Assembly: GCF_039831995.1 (NCBI RefSeq)
Contig: NZ_JBDOIO010000003.1
Coordinates: forward strand, 1,240,001 to 1,304,000
Length of the DNA stretch: 64,000 nucleotides
Source: Paenibacillus pabuli
Lineage (GTDB): Bacteria > Bacillota > Bacilli > Paenibacillales > Paenibacillaceae
Direction: 5' to 3'
Part shown: positions 36,362 through 45,478 of the stretch, piece after piece
How positions within the stretch are numbered: position 1 is the stretch's first letter
Layout of the letters: each line of letters begins with the position of its first letter
The notes under the pieces: generated by a model
The model's database searches: none
What the model was told of the DNA's origin: nothing
What the model saw: the letters and a program-made list of their open reading frames with translations, nothing else
Translations under genes and position numbers: made by a program

Positions 36362-37249
36362 TTACTCTTTGACAGCACCCAGCATCATTCCTGATATAAA
36401 ATATCTCTGAAGGATGGGATAGATCAGCACGATTGGCAATGTGGTAATGACGATCGTGGCAAGCTGCACACCTTTGGTCGTTGTTTCAATCACTGCCGAG
36501 CCTCCGATATTTTGCATGGATTGCGTCTGGGATTGGACAATGATCTCATATAACATCATCTGCAGAGGATATAAAGACTGGTCCGTAATGTACAACTTGG
36601 TTGTCATAAAGTCATTCCACTGCCCCACTCCATTGAACAGCGCAATCGTAGCCATTGCTGGCATGGAGAGCGGGATGAAGATTTTGAGGAAGATATGCCA
36701 GTCTCCTGCGCCATCGATCTTAGCTGACTCCTCCAGAGAATCCGGGACGTTCCGGAAGAAGTTCATCAGAATGACGACATCATAGAAACTGAACAGCGCC
36801 GGAATAATGTATACCCAGAAGCTGTTGAGCAGGCCGAGTGATTTGATCAACAGGTATGTTGGAATCATCCCGCCCGAGAAAAACATGGTGATAACACCCA
36901 TGGCAACATATAGCTTCCGGCCCCGTATGTATTTTTTGCTCAGACCGTAACCAACCATGGCACAGAAAAATACGTGAGTCACTACTCCAATTGTCGTTTT
37001 GGAAACCGATATGAAGAAGGCTTGCCAGATGCTGGGATCATTAAATACAGCCCGATAGTTCTCCAATGAGAACTCCGGTGACCAGAAGATAAACCCGCCT
37101 TCCGCCAGAGCCCTGCCGGAACTAAAGGAAGAGATGATCACATTCCAGAGTGGGACCACAATAATGATGGTACATATGGCCAACAAAATAATATTCAGCG
37201 TATCAAAGACCCGGCTATCGAGATCTTCTTTTGCCACCTTTCCATTCAC
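36362..37249 (-). CDS. ABC sugar permease, LplC/YtcP type
   Basis: 295 residues with six membrane helices (first: TLNIILLAICTIIIVVPLWNVIISSF). The EAA loop near 190 is LEESAKIDGAGDWHIFLKIFIPLSMPA, where the sugar-specific ATPase docks. GTG start eight bases after AGGAGG. It forms a heterodimer with the LplB-type protein encoded 15 bases upstream. The ATPase (MsmX-type, shared) is not encoded here. Confidence 0.9.
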   Translation of the reverse strand: MNGKVAKEDLDSRVFDTLNIILLAICTIIIVVPLWNVIISSFSSGRALAEGGFIFWSPEFSLENYRAVFNDPSIWQAFFISVSKTTIGVVTHVFFCAMVGYGLSKKYIRGRKLYVAMGVITMFFSGGMIPTYLLIKSLGLLNSFWVYIIPALFSFYDVVILMNFFRNVPDSLEESAKIDGAGDWHIFLKIFIPLSMPAMATIALFNGVGQWNDFMTTKLYITDQSLYPLQMMLYEIIVQSQTQSMQNIGGSAVIETTTKGVQLATIVITTLPIVLIYPILQRYFISGMMLGAVKE

Positions 37250-37264
37250 GCTTTACGCCTCCTT

Positions 37265-38260
37265 CTAGAGCACAGATTGATTATCGTTCAGCTTGCTTGT
37301 GATCTTGTTTGCGGTAACCAGCAGAATGACGGAAACAATCGAGACGCCGAGTCCAACCGCTGTCGCATACGAAAAGTCGCCCTGAGACATCCCCATACGA
37401 TACACATAAGAGTTGATAACTTCTGCTTTTTCACGGTTTTGCGAGTTCATCAGGACGAGTGTCTGATCCAGATTGGAGCCGAGTAAACCGCTTACAGTAA
37501 GAATCAGATTCAAGCTAATGATGGATCTCATGTTCGGAAGCGTGATGTTCCAGATTTGTCTAAGCCTGCTTGCGCCATCGATTTTGGCTGCTTCGTAGTA
37601 CGTGGGATCGATCTTTGACATAATCGCCAGATATAAGATGGTCCCCCAGCCGGCCTCTTTCCATATATCCGATAAAGTGGCAATCCACCAGTACTTCCCG
37701 GCATCCAGCAGGATGTTTTGCGGCTGCGAGATCAGGCCCAGACTGAGCAGCATCTGATTGAACAGCCCCGTCGTTGAGAACCAGGTGATGAGCATGCCGC
37801 CAAGTACGATCCAGGACAAAAAGTGCGGCAAATATGAAACCGTTTGCACAAATTTCTTGAACCGTCCACTGTTCAGTTCATAGATCATGATGGCCAGAAT
37901 GATCGGAATGACGAATCCGATTCCCAATTTGAGAAAACTGATGCCCAGCGTATTCACAACTGCGTCCCAGAAATACTTATCGGACAGTATGATTCTGAAA
38001 TTCTCCAAGCCTACCCATGGTGCGGTAGCGAGCGTATCAATGACCGTGTAATTCTTGAAAGCGATCGTTAGACCGTAAATCGGAATGTAACAAAAAATAA
38101 TCATAAAGATAATGCCGGGTATAATCATCGACTGGATTTCCCACTGTCTGCGATAATCGATGATGAATTCTCTAACCCGCTGCCCCATCGGTTTCTTGTG
38201 TTTGTGTCCGGGCCCAATCGGACTATTACCGGCTGCCTTCTCAACAGCTAATTTACTCAC
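37265..38260 (-). CDS. ABC sugar permease, LplB type
   Basis: 331 residues with a basic N-terminal tail (GPGHKHKKPMGQRVREFI) and six membrane helices. The EAA loop near 230 is YYEAAKIDGASRLRQIWNITLPNMRS. GTG start nine bases after GGGGAG. First gene of the operon LplB-LplC-binding protein-GH30. The promoter region holds a perfect 16-base palindrome identical to one in front of the upstream LacI gene, so repression by that LacI protein is very likely. Confidence 0.9.
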   Translation of the reverse strand: MSKLAVEKAAGNSPIGPGHKHKKPMGQRVREFIIDYRRQWEIQSMIIPGIIFMIIFCYIPIYGLTIAFKNYTVIDTLATAPWVGLENFRIILSDKYFWDAVVNTLGISFLKLGIGFVIPIILAIMIYELNSGRFKKFVQTVSYLPHFLSWIVLGGMLITWFSTTGLFNQMLLSLGLISQPQNILLDAGKYWWIATLSDIWKEAGWGTILYLAIMSKIDPTYYEAAKIDGASRLRQIWNITLPNMRSIISLNLILTVSGLLGSNLDQTLVLMNSQNREKAEVINSYVYRMGMSQGDFSYATAVGLGVSIVSVILLVTANKITSKLNDNQSVL

Positions 38261-38292
38261 GTTCCATTGCTCCCCTCTGACTTGCCATACTT

Positions 38293-38308
38293 ATAAAAAC
38301 GTTTTTAT
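38293..38308. promoter_or_regulatory. LacI-family operator of the transporter-GH30 operon
   Basis: Perfect palindrome ATAAAAACGTTTTTAT, with the central CG usual for LacI/GalR operators, 33-48 bases upstream of the LplB start. Identical in all 16 bases to the site at 39418-39433. Confidence 0.8.
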
Positions 38309-38348
38309 TTTTAAGCATAAAAACCCCCTTCGCCTGCTTCAATGATTT

Positions 38349-38400
38349 AAAAAAAGACCGAAATGATCTTATACAACTATGCGTAAACATCATTCCGGTC
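38349..38400 (-). terminator. Terminator overlapping the end of the LacI gene
   Basis: Stem GACCGGAATGAT / ATCATTTCGGTC (one mismatch) around a 21-base loop, then seven T on the minus strand. The first arm is the coding sequence for the last residues and the stop codon is inside the loop. Confidence 0.75.
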
Positions 38401-39399
38401 GATCTTTACGTGACTTGAACCTCTGACGATGAGTTCACCCGCTAATTTTTGAGCTGCACCCTGCTCTTTCTTCTTGATCATGCCAACCAATTGGTTAATG
38501 GCCAGTATTCCTTGCCTTGCAATCTGATTCCTTACCGTCGTGAGCGGCGGTGAAAAATACGGAGCGATATCAATATCGTCAAAGCCTACTACGCTTACAT
38601 CTTGAGGAACTTCGTATCCTTCGGATTTCAATGCATGAATGCAGCCCACCGCACTCAGGTCGTTACCCGCAAGAAATGCATCGGGGCGCTTGCTTGAATG
38701 CAGGTGCAAAAAGGACTTAATGGCACTGTACGTGCTCTCTTCCTCAAAATAACCCTGAATGATATAATCATCATCCACCGGAAGCTGGTATTCACGCAAA
38801 GCTGCCAGATACCCGTCTCTACGCTGCACGCTGTCAAACATCGTATCCACACCGGAGATGTAAGCAATCTTCTTGTGTCCAAGTGAGATCAGGTACTTCG
38901 TTGCTTCGTATGCTGCCACATAAGAGTCGAAAATGACGCTTCCCATTGTCTCACTCTGATAGACACGGTCGAGGAAGACTGCCTTGATCTTGTCTTTTTG
39001 CATGGACAGAATATCCTGCTCATCAATTCGCAGCTCTTCATAAATAATTACACCATCGACACGTCGCCCCATGATATTGCTCATGATGACCTGCTTATCC
39101 TTGGTGACAAATACATTCAGCCCATATCCGAGACGGTCACACTCGCGGGACATGGACTCAACCAGCTTGTAAAAATACGGGCCTGATACACTGGTCGTGA
39201 AGAATCCCAGCATTTTGGTTTGTCCGGATTTTAACAGCTTGCCATTTAGATTGGGAACGTAATTTAACCGCTCAGCCACCTTCAGCACATGAGACTTGGT
39301 CTCCGGATTCAGTACGTCCACACCATTCAGGGCATTGGAAACCGTGGATATGGACACGCCGGCTTCTCTTGCAACATCCTTAATCGTAATCTTAGCCAT
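38377..39399 (-). CDS. LacI-family repressor of the transporter-GH30 operon
   Basis: 340 residues. Helix-turn-helix at 3-25 (ITIKDVAREAGVSISTVSNALNG), hinge helix near 50, then the periplasmic-binding-type sugar sensor domain (65-335) with phrases such as GQTKMLGFFTTSVSGPYF and VSVVGFDDIDIAPYFSPPLTTV. The same 16-base palindrome stands before this gene and before the next operon downstream, giving autorepression plus control of the importer and GH30. The inducer is probably the imported glycoside. Confidence 0.92.
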   Translation of the reverse strand: MAKITIKDVAREAGVSISTVSNALNGVDVLNPETKSHVLKVAERLNYVPNLNGKLLKSGQTKMLGFFTTSVSGPYFYKLVESMSRECDRLGYGLNVFVTKDKQVIMSNIMGRRVDGVIIYEELRIDEQDILSMQKDKIKAVFLDRVYQSETMGSVIFDSYVAAYEATKYLISLGHKKIAYISGVDTMFDSVQRRDGYLAALREYQLPVDDDYIIQGYFEEESTYSAIKSFLHLHSSKRPDAFLAGNDLSAVGCIHALKSEGYEVPQDVSVVGFDDIDIAPYFSPPLTTVRNQIARQGILAINQLVGMIKKKEQGAAQKLAGELIVRGSSHVKIDRNDVYA

Positions 39400-39416
39400 A
39401 ATATTTGGTCCTTTAC

Positions 39417-39434
39417 TATAAAAACGTTTTTATA
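39417..39434. promoter_or_regulatory. LacI-family operator, autoregulatory
   Basis: Perfect 18-base palindrome TATAAAAACGTTTTTATA, ending 18 bases upstream of the LacI start codon, where it would overlap the promoter or transcription start. Confidence 0.8.
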
Positions 39435-39505
39435 TTGTTAAATTAGCATAAAACCGCTTTCAGCACAACACTTTAATTTTTTAATGCTGAAGCTTTCTGC
39501 TTTTT

Positions 39506-39838
39506 TTATGCGTATGAGCTGTAAATCTGCTCCAATTGTTCTGCCAAACGATCCAGACGAACGAACCGATCCGCCCGCACCACTTCTTTCTGCTCCACCA
39601 GAACAAGCATAATCGGAACGGTGAAAATGAGAAATCTTGATGCCACTTCTTCCACCTGATTCGCATCGATGTGTCCCAGAGCAATCGAAGGATAAGGCTG
39701 GAGTAGCTCTCGGATCTTGGGCAGCAAGGCATGACACACACTGCACTCCTTCCGGGAGACATACAGAAAAGTCATGTTATGCTGCTGGATAAACGGATCA
39801 ACCATGTCCATGGATGTTAACTCATGCATTTCTTTCAT
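39506..39838 (-). CDS. Thioredoxin-like protein
   Basis: 110 residues from the ATG at 39838, chosen because GGAGG lies five bases before it; the longer ORF has no site. Thioredoxin fold with the redox motif CSVC (in RKECSVCHALLPKI near residue 35) and the cis-proline region TVPIMLVL near 75. Typical thioredoxins have WCGPC; here tryptophan is replaced and the middle residues are S-V, as in YtpP/YusE-like small thioredoxins of bacilli. Cytosolic disulfide reductase or sensor. Monocistronic. Confidence 0.85.
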   Translation of the reverse strand: MKEMHELTSMDMVDPFIQQHNMTFLYVSRKECSVCHALLPKIRELLQPYPSIALGHIDANQVEEVASRFLIFTVPIMLVLVEQKEVVRADRFVRLDRLAEQLEQIYSSYA

Positions 39839-40027
39839 TTGCGCCTCCGTATCAATCCAAAATGATATAGCAAGTATGAGTGTACCATGATTACATGCAC
39901 TTATAAAATGCACAAGGGAGTGAATTATCTATTCATGACCAGGCGGAATCCCATGATTCATAAAGTTTCACTTTCAAAAATACCCCAATCTGGATTACAC
40001 TGGATAAGTATAACTATCTTAAATGAA

Positions 40028-40171
40028 ATGAGGTTTATCTATGAAAAAAAAAGCATGTTATTCCTCGCTGCCCTCTGTCTGTTCGCTTCATTCGCTGCTT
40101 CCGCCTCCGCAGCTTCGGTTGACAACGGGTTCAGCCTACTTTCAGATCGAGAAACGGGTACAGTTAAATAA
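40028..40171 (+). CDS. Short secreted peptide precursor, Phr-like, with frame problem
   Basis: The frame ending at TAA (40171) encodes a signal-peptide-like core (MLFLAALCLFASFAASASAA) followed by an 18-residue tail SVDNGFSLLSDRETGTVK. The only good ribosome site (GAGGT, six bases before ATG at 40041) starts a different frame: MKKK, then a run of nine A (40044-40052) puts it one base out. One extra A would give MKKKSMLFLAAL and a 43-residue precursor. Size, signal peptide and a short polar tail resemble Phr-type pheromone precursors. No Rap-like gene is nearby in the window. Could be read by slippage on the A-run, be inactive, or reflect a base-count error. Confidence 0.5.
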   Translation: MRFIYEKKSMLFLAALCLFASFAASASAASVDNGFSLLSDRETGTVK

Positions 40172-40251
40172 GCGCTTCGTAACTTTTTAACAAATTCTCA
40201 AAAGCTAACTTCTTAGTGATTACATATAACGAAATTGGCTCTATGATAGCA

Positions 40252-40300
40252 TTAAAATAGACACAAACCTGTAGATTCATACGGGTTTGTGTCCATTTTA
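40252..40300. terminator. Bidirectional terminator
   Basis: Stem ACACAAACC / GGGTTTGTGT with flanking TAAAAT and ATTTTA. Lies between the secreted-peptide gene and the converging pentapeptide-repeat gene. Confidence 0.8.
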
Positions 40301-40308
40301 ATTTGTTG

Positions 40309-40914
40309 TTAATCTACCTTTGCGCCATATGAACGCATGAACAATACAGCCTGTTCCGTGTCTATACGTGCACCTTTGACATCTAGGGATTTCAGATCAA
40401 TGCCTTCCAGATTAGCTCCGCGCAGATCCGCTCCCATTAGTTTGGCCCTGCTCAGTGTTGCTCGGGTCATGTCACAATCTCTGAGATCCGCCTTTCCAAG
40501 ATCTGTATCCGAGAAATCCGTTTCGTAGAAGCGAATGCCCCGCAGATCCTGTTTGCCCAGCTTCGTGTGTCTCAGATTCGTATAGGACCAGTCCCCTTGA
40601 ATAAGGGTAACGCCATCCATCTGTGCTCCCGAGAAATCAGAACCGGTCATTTTACAGGACGTAAATTTGGAGACAAAAAGGTTAGCTCCGCTAAATGTAC
40701 AGTTCTCAAAAGCAGATTCTGTATGAAACGACCCGTTCATGCTCGCCCCTCTGAAGTCACATTCGATAAACCGGCAATTGCTGGTCTCAATCTCTTCCAT
40801 GGAGGCATTCATAAACGTGCACTGCTTGAAAACACAGCGCATCAGCTCCCCGTATCTCAAGTCGTGCCCGTCAAAATGCACCGCTTCATATTCCTGGTCC
40901 TTGTACTGGTACAC
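40309..40914 (-). CDS. Pentapeptide-repeat protein
   Basis: 201 residues made almost wholly of A(D/N)LXX-type repeats, for example FRGASMNGSFHTES, SGANLFVSKF, LGKADLRDCDMTRATL and GADLRGANLEGIDL, which build a right-handed quadrilateral beta-helix. About 30 repeats are expected for this length. Some such proteins mimic DNA and protect gyrase from quinolones (Qnr/McbG type); most have no known role. Nothing here (such as projecting loops) settles the matter. GTG start six bases after AGGAGG. Monocistronic. Confidence 0.88.
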   Translation of the reverse strand: MYQYKDQEYEAVHFDGHDLRYGELMRCVFKQCTFMNASMEEIETSNCRFIECDFRGASMNGSFHTESAFENCTFSGANLFVSKFTSCKMTGSDFSGAQMDGVTLIQGDWSYTNLRHTKLGKQDLRGIRFYETDFSDTDLGKADLRDCDMTRATLSRAKLMGADLRGANLEGIDLKSLDVKGARIDTEQAVLFMRSYGAKVD

Positions 40915-41043
40915 GGTAAACCTCCTACTTTACATCTTGATTCTAGTAATCCAAACTTTTTATACTATACCACACCCCTGTCAAGTACCTGCCTAAGTGA
41001 TGGTAGAAGTCAAGATATTTAATTTGTAAAAAACACAGACAAC

Positions 41044-41096
41044 AAAAAAAGGCGTCTCTCTTGCTACTGAGCTTTACAGTAGGATGATCGCCTTTT
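41044..41096 (-). terminator. Terminator of the DUF3817 gene
   Basis: Outer stem AAAAGGCG / CGCCTTTT and inner stem CTACTG / CAGTAG on the minus strand, followed by seven T. Confidence 0.75.
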
Positions 41097-41114
41097 CCAT
41101 GCTGAGAATGAGGT

Positions 41115-41408
41115 TTATTTCCAGTCTCTCTTCTTCAAATAAGATTCAAAACCAAACGTCCCAAATGGCAGCAAACCAGCGACAACACCCATAAACCAGC
41201 GTGCCGCCTTCCACCTGTTTACAACAGCCAAATGTACCAGTGCAATAAGATACAGCGGAAATAGTATCCCGTGAATCATGCCCATAATGGTCACCGGAGA
41301 AGATATATCCGCGAAATATTTCAAAGGCATGGCAATAAAAACCAGTATGAGCAAGGACACCCCTTCCCATATTCCCGCAATTTTAAATCGGCCTGTTACT
41401 GTCCTCAT
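41115..41408 (-). CDS. DUF3817 small membrane protein
   Basis: 97 residues. Three hydrophobic segments (GVSLLILVFIAMPLKYFA, IHGILFPLYLIALVHLAVV, WFMGVVAGLLPFGTFGFE) and the phrases FKIAGIWEGVSLL and HGILFPLYLI, which are the recognised conserved core of DUF3817/YdzA-like proteins. The ATG at 41408 has AAAGGTGAG ten bases before it; a GTG five codons earlier lies inside that site. Integral membrane protein of unknown function. Confidence 0.8.
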   Translation of the reverse strand: MRTVTGRFKIAGIWEGVSLLILVFIAMPLKYFADISSPVTIMGMIHGILFPLYLIALVHLAVVNRWKAARWFMGVVAGLLPFGTFGFESYLKKRDWK

Positions 41409-41562
41409 CAGATTCCATCTCACCTTTCCAATCCTGGTTTGTGAATTATGTAACGTTCTTCACCTTCAGTATAACGCATGGCTTGGATGCGAAAATGGTT
41501 CAAATTTGAATAATTATTGAATCTGCATCGGCTTCGTTAACTCTCTCTCTCTCTCCGTTCTA

Positions 41563-41588
41563 TGAAAATAAGCCGCGAAAGTCGCGGC
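41563..41588 (-). terminator. Terminator of the second LacI gene
   Basis: Stem GCCGCGA / TCGCGGC, loop CTT, then TTATTTTC on the minus strand; T-tract is broken but close to the stop codon. Confidence 0.7.
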
Positions 41589-41592
41589 CGGT

Positions 41593-42561
41593 TCAAGTCG
41601 TTTCTCGCTCAATCAGTTCATAACACAAACGCTCAGATTGCAATTCCTGTTTGCCCAGCACGGCCCACAGTTGATGGAATGCCTGGGTTGCCTGTTCTGC
41701 GATCGGATTATGTATAGTTGTTATACCGAGTACGCGGGACAATTCGATATCGTCAAACCCGACAATGGCGAGCTGCTCAGGAACCTGAATATGCTGATTG
41801 CGCGCTTCACACAAAATTCCGATTGCTGCGTAATCATTAGAACATAATACGGCTTGCGGAAGCACAGGAGCTTGGGCCATTCTGCGCATGGCTTGTTCTC
41901 CATCTGTAGAAGTAAACACGGAATATTGATACGCATCGCGCATCACGGGAAGCCCCTTTTCCTCCATAAAGGATTCATAGGCTTCTCTCCGGCTCTGAGT
42001 ATTCAAGCTCTCGGCTCTGCCAAAGGCATTGGCAATTCGCGTGTACCCTTTGGAGACGAGGTGCTCCAGCGCCAGTCTGTACCCTTCGGCCTGGTCCATC
42101 GCTACCGACGGGATCTCATCTTGTCCCATACGCTGCCAGGAAACAATCGGTCCATACTCGCAATAAGCTTTCAGTTTCTCGGGAGGATTCACACAGGTCA
42201 TAATCACCAGCCCGTCCACCCGCTTACTGCGCAAATCTTCGAATGCCTGCAGTTCAATCTCTGCATCATCTCGCGTGGTGTAAATCAGGACCTGGAACTC
42301 GTAATCCATCGCAGTATCAATGAACTGGTTCATAAACGCCAGTATAATCTCGTTGGTTGCGGATGTAACGATCCCAATCTGTTTGGTTTGTCCGGTAGAC
42401 AGCGAGATCGCATTGCGGTTCGGAATATAATGAAGTTGTTTCATGATTTCCGTAATTTTCTGACGTGCTTCGGGACTTACATGGGGAGAATGATTAATCA
42501 CTCTGGATACCGTTGCTTTCGAGTAGCCCGACAGCTTCATAATTTCATCGAATTTGGACAT
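41593..42561 (-). CDS. LacI-family transcriptional regulator
   Basis: 322 residues. DNA-binding domain 1-50 (FDEIMKLSGYSKATVSRVINHSPHVSPEARQ: the first helix is slightly diverged from the usual T-I-x-D-V-A). The hinge and sugar-sensing domain follow, with GQTKQIGIVTSATNEIILAF and IVGFDDIELSRVLGITTI. Good AAAGGAG site. Divergent from the GH1 gene (start codons 157 bases apart), so it is the probable repressor of the phospho-beta-glucosidase; the operator may overlap the promoter at 42632-42660. Confidence 0.88.
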   Translation of the reverse strand: MSKFDEIMKLSGYSKATVSRVINHSPHVSPEARQKITEIMKQLHYIPNRNAISLSTGQTKQIGIVTSATNEIILAFMNQFIDTAMDYEFQVLIYTTRDDAEIELQAFEDLRSKRVDGLVIMTCVNPPEKLKAYCEYGPIVSWQRMGQDEIPSVAMDQAEGYRLALEHLVSKGYTRIANAFGRAESLNTQSRREAYESFMEEKGLPVMRDAYQYSVFTSTDGEQAMRRMAQAPVLPQAVLCSNDYAAIGILCEARNQHIQVPEQLAIVGFDDIELSRVLGITTIHNPIAEQATQAFHQLWAVLGKQELQSERLCYELIERETT

Positions 42562-42631
42562 CGGATCTCCTTTCTTGCCTACTGCCTATGCTGAATTATA
42601 GTATGCCTCATCCAAAGATGAAAAGTAAAAC

Positions 42632-42660
42632 TTGACGTGTAACCCGTTCCAACGTTTAAG
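42632..42660 (+). promoter_or_regulatory. Promoter of the GH1 gene with possible LacI site
   Basis: -35 TTGACG (42632-42637), 17-base spacer, -10 TTTAAG (42655-42660). The spacer end and -10 contain CGTTCCAACGTTT, a weak dyad with AACGTT at its centre that could bind the divergent LacI protein. Confidence 0.5.
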
Positions 42661-42688
42661 CTTTTTTGGTGCAGTGCTGCGAATCTAA

Positions 42689-44152
<1,464 letters not shown>

Positions 44153-44187
44153 TTGCTCCATTTTAAAATGAATCAGATGTAACTATG

Positions 44188-44266
44188 CCCCCATACAGAA
44201 AACACAGATGCACACACCGTACATCATCTACGAGGTGACTACATCTGTGTTCTGTTTGGGGGTTTC
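44188..44266 (+). terminator. Large hairpin terminator after the GH1 gene
   Basis: CCCCCATACAGAAAACACAG pairs with CTGTGTTCTGTTTGGGGG around a 35-base loop, then TTTCTTAT. Long arms with a few mismatches. Confidence 0.65.
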
Positions 44267-44271
44267 TTATA

Positions 44272-44282
44272 TGAATGATTCA
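44272..44282. repeat. 11-base palindrome at the ROK stop codon
   Basis: TGAATGATTCA, matching TGAATNATTCA. A partner TGAATCATTCA lies at 45370-45380, upstream of the same gene. Confidence 0.4.
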
Positions 44283-45284
44283 CGTAATCTGAATGATGTT
44301 AGGCTCAAGCGCTTTTAAGGTTAACCACCGCATGCCCGCTTCAAAATGTTCCTGAAAAGATTCATTTAAAATCACATCAGGAAAAACAGGCATGAGCTGC
44401 GCCGCTTGATACGCCTCCCAGCCCCGTATAAACGCCTCTGGTTCTACCTGGCTCTGATAAACAACGACTCGGTCCGGCGCGAGAACCGCATTTACGGTTT
44501 GAATAATTTTATATACCGTTTCAGCAAACACCTCCGACTCCATTGGACTGTACCAATCAATCTCCAAGGGGAGAAATTTAATTTCCCCAGCCATGCCGTT
44601 CTTGCCTTTAACGACTTTCCCATTGAGGTAAATGCCCATGCCCGGAGGATAATACGTTGGGAAATAAATACCAATCACGCTGTTTCCCTCATCCAGTTCC
44701 TGCTGGGAGCAATAACCGCTAACGGCAGCATTCACGTCATTTTCCACCATGACTGGCAGTCCGAATCTCGCTTCAATCTCCTCAGCCATTCGGAACCCCT
44801 TCAGCTGCTGATGACTGCTTACCGTGATCTCTCCGTTCACCGTTTGTCCGGGAATCCCGATTCCAATGCCTTTGATGGAAGGATACTGAGCGAGAATAGG
44901 TTCAATGATCCCGAGAAATTGGGTTTGGTCAAATACAGGCAATGTATGTACTTCTTTCAGAAAAATGGTGTTCTCCAAATTGATGACTGTGGCCGTAATG
45001 ACATCCTGTCCCTGCTTGTCATTGATATAGATCACCAAAGCCCGGCTGAAATCATAATTGTAACGGTAGGTTAGCGCAGGTCTGCCCCCATTGGAAGGAA
45101 TCGTCTCGTCTTCGTAGAGTTCTCCTAACTCACACAATTCTTTAACCAGAGAATTCACGGTAACCACACTCAACTTCGTTAACGACGCAAGTTGTGGCTT
45201 GGTTGCTGTCTCCACCTGTTTCATGACTTGGCGCACGTTGTTTATATTAATTTCTTTCATCAAATTAGCGTTTGCTATTTTCAT
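44280..45284 (-). CDS. ROK-family transcriptional regulator
   Basis: 334 residues from the ATG at 45284, which has GGAGG 11 bases upstream. N-terminal helix-turn-helix about 5-70 (TKPQLASLTKLSVVTVNSLVKELCELGEL), then the ROK actin-like domain with GIGIGIPGQTVNGEI and the sugar-site region MVENDVNAAVSGYCS. The zinc-binding CGxCG cluster of NagC-type and kinase ROK proteins is absent: the segment reads GMAGEIKFLP and then lacks the cysteines. So it is a XylR-like repressor, not a sugar kinase. Monocistronic. Target genes unknown; 11-base palindromes lie on both sides of the gene. Confidence 0.85.
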   Translation of the reverse strand: MKIANANLMKEININNVRQVMKQVETATKPQLASLTKLSVVTVNSLVKELCELGELYEDETIPSNGGRPALTYRYNYDFSRALVIYINDKQGQDVITATVINLENTIFLKEVHTLPVFDQTQFLGIIEPILAQYPSIKGIGIGIPGQTVNGEITVSSHQQLKGFRMAEEIEARFGLPVMVENDVNAAVSGYCSQQELDEGNSVIGIYFPTYYPPGMGIYLNGKVVKGKNGMAGEIKFLPLEIDWYSPMESEVFAETVYKIIQTVNAVLAPDRVVVYQSQVEPEAFIRGWEAYQAAQLMPVFPDVILNESFQEHFEAGMRWLTLKALEPNIIQIT

Positions 45285-45369
45285 AAGCGTTCCAGCCTCC
45301 AAATGTCGTACGTCACTGTAACCACTATACATTATCTTGAAAGTGATTAAAAACGGCCGCGTAAAATAA

Positions 45370-45380
45370 TGAATCATTCA
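45370..45380. repeat. 11-base palindrome upstream of the ROK gene
   Basis: TGAATCATTCA, 86 bases before the ROK start codon; same consensus as the site at 44272. Candidate autoregulatory operator. Confidence 0.4.
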
Positions 45381-45421
45381 CATGAACCCCATGCTGCAGT
45401 TCTTCAGGTTTATGGATTACC

Positions 45422-45469
45422 AAAAAGAGCACACCATCTACCCTGGTGATAGACTGGCGTGCCCTTTTT
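45422..45469 (-). terminator. Terminator of the MFS gene
   Basis: AAAAAG.GCACACCA pairs with TGGCGTGCCCTTTTT (one bulge, one G-T) on the minus strand; five T. Confidence 0.75.
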
Positions 45470-45478
45470 ATACCATGA

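Noticed and set aside
41540..41556. CT dinucleotide run
   Set aside because: Short, non-coding, with no gene frame affected; no evidence of function.
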